This document shows positions 60,365 through 64,000 of a stretch of 64,000 nucleotides of DNA, piece by piece. Position 1 is the stretch's first letter; every line of letters begins with the position of its first letter. This DNA comes from Stenopsyche tienmushanensis (lineage: Eukaryota; Arthropoda; Insecta; Trichoptera; Stenopsychidae), in assembly GCA_008973525.1 (NCBI GenBank), contig WACJ01000357.1:124001-188000 (forward strand). Reading direction: 5' to 3'. Both the position numbers and the translations under genes were made by a program. The notes under the pieces were generated by a model. The model was not told the DNA's origin and did no database searches. It saw only the letters and a program-made list of their open reading frames with translations.

Positions 60365-60520
60365 ATCGAATTGAACGTTACGAAAAGTGAAACATCAAGC
60401 ATCAGTTGGTTGAAAAGAGAGAGAGAATCGTTTGTAGTGTGTCCGCGTCCATCGCATACATCAAAGAGACGCTACGCGCATGCGCTGCGCCGCCTCTATT
60501 GTGTGCGTTTGTTAATGTCT
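60365..60520 (-). repeat. Dispersed repeat with GCGCATGCGC core, copy 3 (inverted)
   Basis: On the minus strand 'acacaatagaggcggcgcag', core 'gcgcatgcgcgtagcg' and later 'gtttcacttttcgtaacgtt' follow the same order as copy 2 at 26325-26430. The stretch between core and 'gtttcactttt' is longer here. The perfect GCGCATGCGC at about 60477-60486 is the strongest NRF1/Ewg-like site in the family. Confidence 0.7.
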
Positions 60521-61149
60521 AATAGTTAATTTTTGCAAACATTTTTTTAAATGCAAAACATGACTAATCAGCAAAAATGTACTATCAGCTGATGACTAGA
60601 TGACTAATCCTATTGAGTGCCAGGTTGTTGCGAATTTATGAGATTTGACACTTTTTTTGTTGTTGTTAAATTTGCTATTGAAACTTTAGCATAATATTAA
60701 TATATATGCTATTCAAAAAATAAATTACGGATTTTAATATAATTTCCATCTTATAAAATGCGATCGATATGTCTCGCTCACTACGGTGGCTCGTAGGTTG
60801 ATCGTTTTATTTAGAATGGATGACCTAAGAATTCTGTCAAGTAAACCATATTAACTCTTTGAGTCGTGAGTTAATTTTAAATCATCATAAACTTAGATGC
60901 TATATTTGCATGTCTGCCATTTGTCATCCGTACAAATCCGCTTATCTGTCAGGACCGTCGCAGCGTATACGAAGCTTGTACATAAATAAACAAACACTGT
61001 CGATAGCACACACTATTCGGTAATTTATTTGCGTTAACATATGCATGCAATATACTAAATATTATTATAAAGTATATTTTAAACGATTGCAAAATTTAAA
61101 CAACCCACCTAATCAGTCTTTTTCGGACAACTTAGTTTTGTAATAAGAG
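60521..61149. other. AT-rich non-coding stretch
   Basis: Nothing recognised. Confidence 0.45.
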
Positions 61150-61310
61150 TACATAACTCTGTAGACATGTCTGGGTATGGTGATCAACCGCGAGGCGCTC
61201 ATTCGTCATGTCAGCGGTCCGAAAAGTGGACCAGTTGAACACACGGACCTTGTAGCTACTACATCCGTTTTTAATGTCTTTTTGCGAAATTTCCGGGGAT
61301 AAATGCGTAA
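61150..61310 (+). pseudogene. LINE-like ORF tail, family E copy 2
   Basis: The frame 'TCLGMVINREALIRHVSGPK' with 'SGPVEHTDLVA' aligns with copy 1 at 53600-53690. At base level 'cgaggcgctcattcgtcatgt' matches 'cgaggcgcttcttcgatatgt'. Upstream homology fades before about 61150. Confidence 0.4.
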
Positions 61311-61889
61311 CCAGGACCTTGTTTTAATGCTATTAGCAGCTTTTCTCAAATTTTAATACTTTTTTCTGTTAAAATACACTTACATACCCCCAAAATGAGC
61401 GAATTTCAGTTTTTTTTTTTGTATTTTTGCTTTAGATATTGATATTTACAGTCCTTTTATAGCGATTATTGCTGATCACTTTGACGTGGCTTTCTTTGTG
61501 TATTTGTTTTTAAATAATTTGAGCTTGATCATACCTAAATCCAAGATGATTCCATGATATAAAATGAATCTAAAATGAATGAAATCCACCTTTATTGCTA
61601 ATATTGCTTGCTATAATCATTTTGTTTGCAATTGGAAGATACGACAAAATTGCCACAACAATGAAACATTCAAAATATGTTTGAAGCTATTCGTTTTATA
61701 TTACATATCTCAAAACTAGCACATGGATTGAATATGCAAAATTAGTTTCGTGTCTTGAATTGACGCTTGGAATCGCTTTCCGGTCAAATTACATGATTTT
61801 TCGAATGCTATATTTTTCTAGTTCACAAATTGAACATTTCAGCACGTCGAACAAATTATATATTTGCTTTTCGGAAAAATTAACAGGCC
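61311..61889. other. AT-rich non-coding stretch
   Basis: Nothing recognised. Confidence 0.45.
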
Positions 61890-62200
61890 GACGAGTTCGT
61901 ACGATGTCGGAATAACTTATAGGCGCTTAAATTTTGGACCCTGGCACTTGTCCCATTAAATTGCCACAATTTATGGAAATGAATCGTGGATGTGTCGTTT
62001 CGAAATTCGTTGCACTTTGAGAGTCGTATTTCTCATGCCATTTCACAACGTTGAGAAAAGTGTGGGTGTATTTCGTACAGCGCGGTCTTATTTAAGGCGG
62101 ATTCGCGCACTCTTTAAATTGATACGGCTCTGGAAACGTAATTTATATATAATACCCGAGCTGATATAATTCGCATCTTGTTTTCTGGGTATTGATCTTG
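61890..62200. other. Complex block, candidate non-coding element
   Basis: Mixed composition with CG dinucleotides ('ccgacgagttcgtacgatgt', 'tacagcgcggtcttatttaa'). No coding frame. Confidence 0.2.
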
Positions 62201-62940
62201 TCGAAGTATATTTTCATCCAGTAATAAGCCATATGAGCGCCTTGGGCGATGGCAATTTGGGGTTATCCCGATATCCTCAATGGTAGTTAATATAGATAGT
62301 AGACTGTCTGTGGCTTTGTTAAATCACCTAAAGAACAAGGCACGCGTATTTTCTTGGAATTACAGCTTTATTTTTGATAAAAAATACCTTTGTTTTGTTT
62401 TCCAAAATACATTTATAGTAAACATACACTCAACTCGGTTATAACGAGCTACAATGAACTGATTATTTTTATATTTGATGTTTCATTTTTAATTCAATAT
62501 TTGTTCGTTATATTTGTACATAATCTATGTATATCATTTACTTGGCATTTTTTATACTTCAATCACAATAAAAAATTGAACGTTTCAAAAAGTAAGAAGC
62601 TTACGTATGATTAATATCAACAACGAGAGGTTTTTTTAAAGGATTTTCATATGATGGTTTTTCATTTCTTCCCACACATTAAATCGATGTGAACTTATAT
62701 AAATAAGTCTGTAAAAAGGTGAATTATATTAGTGAATAGAGAATTTATTCTTATTTTCAAATGATATAACCATATTGTTGCAAATCACTCGCTTAGATGC
62801 GGCATTGTGCAATTTTAATATTTCTTAAATATTTACTTTTTCAGATCCAGGAAATCTGACTACCATTCGATCAAGAAGATTGCTTGAAAATATAAATACG
62901 TTTGATCGCTCAAATTTGAATTCGAACCTTTATAATAATA
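62201..62940. other. AT-rich non-coding stretch
   Basis: The 74-codon frame 62390-62614 is Phe/Ile-rich, as expected of AT-rich chance frames. Nothing recognised. Confidence 0.45.
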
Positions 62941-62942
62941 GA

Positions 62943-62972
62943 TTGTCTAGTCATAAATGTCGTTTTTTAAAT
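62943..62972 (-). mobile_element. Solo mariner-type terminus
   Basis: 'TTGTCTAGTCATAAATGTCG' followed by 'ttttttaa' matches, in reverse, the right end of mariner M4 (37003-37033). It also resembles that of M6 (43776-43801). No transposase sequence was recognised beside it. Confidence 0.5.
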
Positions 62973-63400
62973 GAAAGAGTTAAATTCAAACAAAAAATAT
63001 TGCTCGCCATATCTTTGTAAAAAAAATGTTAAAATAGCTTTTACAATTAATATATATATTAATACTAGTTTTAATGATCCTAATTTATTATTAATATCAA
63101 AAAGCTCAACCCTTATTTTATAAGGATAAGTACAAATATTGATGAAGTTATTTTAGGGAAAGCTAATAGTCAAATATTTACATTTAATTAACAACTACCT
63201 GAATGAATTTCAAACACATTTAGAACAAAATAGAAGGAAAAAACTAAATTAATAGAGATATTGGACAATAATTTTAATAACACTATCTACAGATTCTTTC
63301 CAGCATATTCGATTATTTTATCATAATATATTTTTTAATATTAATGAATCCATGTGAACTTCCTTTATGTAATCATTCAATTATTTGAAATAAAATCCGC
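62973..63400. other. AT-rich non-coding stretch
   Basis: It might hold eroded mariner interior. Nothing recognisable. Confidence 0.4.
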
Positions 63401-64000
63401 CATTTATTCAGTATATGCATCCAAAATGATAATAAATCCATCGCCAAACGCGAAAGTACTCTTAGCATGATTCAACTGGATTGATTTAAATTTTATGTAA
63501 ATAATCAATTTAGAGTTTAACAAGAAACATAAGCACGTTCGCCCATTTATCATAAACCGTCGGTGTATTAATATTTGCTTTATGTTTGCCGAAAACTGCC
63601 AATGAAACCACTCTAACATGCTTTTCTAGACATTTATTGCCCGTCGGTAGCTTAAAACTCATAACTACCGTCTTATCAATTCGACACATAAGCCATTTTA
63701 CTGCCCGAACGAATATTTCGGCAATGTTAAAATATTTTTTCGGCGCTAAAAAGTATGTTTTATTGGGATTTTTCGCCTCTGTTCGAGTGGTAAATTGTTC
63801 ATTTTCCATGTGTATTCGGATATGAACTTAACCACACATTAAAGAGTTATAAATTAGTGCATGGAATGCTAGAAGCAGAGAGATAAAACGTATTAAAGCG
63901 AATGTTTGCTGTGTTCAGAGTCGTAAAACAAATCATTCCCGATTTACTTAAAAACGGAACGCTCACGAAAAGTGGTCTGAGCTTTATTGCAAAACCACAA
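63401..64000. other. Complex block, candidate non-coding element
   Basis: Less AT-rich, with frames open on both strands (99 codons minus at 63510-63809, 79 codons plus at 63586-63825) that show no domain. The block may continue beyond the window. Confidence 0.25.

Noticed and set aside
61940..61965. Resemblance of 'gcacttgtccc' to the miR-92 seed region
   Set aside because: Only 11 bases match and no precursor-like hairpin surrounds them.
62338..62360. Resemblance of 'aaggcacgcg' to miR-124
   Set aside because: The match ends after ten bases and no hairpin partner is present.
1..64000. CRISPR array, prokaryotic operon, tRNA or rRNA
   Set aside because: No regularly spaced short repeats, gene strings, or cloverleaf/rRNA signatures were seen; the transposon content is eukaryotic.

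Overview
The window is AT-rich eukaryotic DNA, most likely from an insect or other arthropod. I infer this from the transposon spectrum (many mariner, Tc1, Tigger/pogo, Kolobok-like and R1/I-type LINE relics) and from the absence of any long open reading frame. No intact protein-coding gene, rRNA or tRNA could be supported. The longest ATG-initiated frame is about 196 codons and resembles no family I know. The window therefore reads as a gene desert or a very large intron, not a gene-dense or bacterial region.

The recognisable content is a layered set of decayed mobile elements. Class II relics are: six mariner fragments (about 12.2, 13.2, 14.0-14.4, 36.4-37.0, 42.2-42.6 and 43.1-43.8 kb); four fragments of a second Tc1/mariner-type transposase with a 'SDEAHFHLNGF'-like core (20.8, 22.5-22.9, 37.2 and 44.4 kb); one Tc1-like element (33.9-35.07 kb); five Tigger/pogo-related loci with TA target sites (5.99-6.94, 16.76-18.0, 28.68-30.0, 58.13-58.82 and the host element at 58.06-59.14 kb) plus a 180-bp Tigger-type MITE (31.5 kb); a Kolobok-like element flanked by TTAA (26.5-27.42 kb); and a possible hAT end (59.4 kb). 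Class I relics are an R1/I-type LINE tail (16.1-16.76 kb), two related LINE-like tails (53.5 and 61.15 kb), a reverse-transcriptase fragment (56.16 kb), a Ty3/gypsy gag-like fragment (56.6 kb) and a weak jockey-like RT tail (13.45 kb).

Several repeat families are not identified. They are an approximately 120-bp unit (0.65, 1.8-2.05, 2.3-2.56 inverted, and 32.1-32.34 kb), a 114-bp sequence in inverted orientation at 40.1 and 48.2 kb, and a family carrying a GCGCATGCG core at 23.9, 26.3 and 60.4 kb.

Between the relics are blocks of richer, more complex sequence (about 5.33-5.76, 8.4-8.76, 11.16-11.86, 25.1-25.45, 27.6-28.3, 32.6-33.06, 35.4-36.05, 39.24-39.95, 41.55-42.0, 47.1-47.66, 49.25-49.8, 50.46-51.06, 51.53-52.35, 59.45-60.25, 61.9-62.2 and 63.4-64.0 kb). 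They lack coding signatures and look like candidate conserved non-coding elements. One interval (18.48-18.79 kb) resembles an untranslated first exon with a strong splice donor. The most informative structures are the Tigger-in-Tigger insertion at 58 kb, the TTAA-bounded Kolobok-like element with an internal palindrome, and the two unknown repeat families. I did not see convincing evidence of a new multi-gene biological system.
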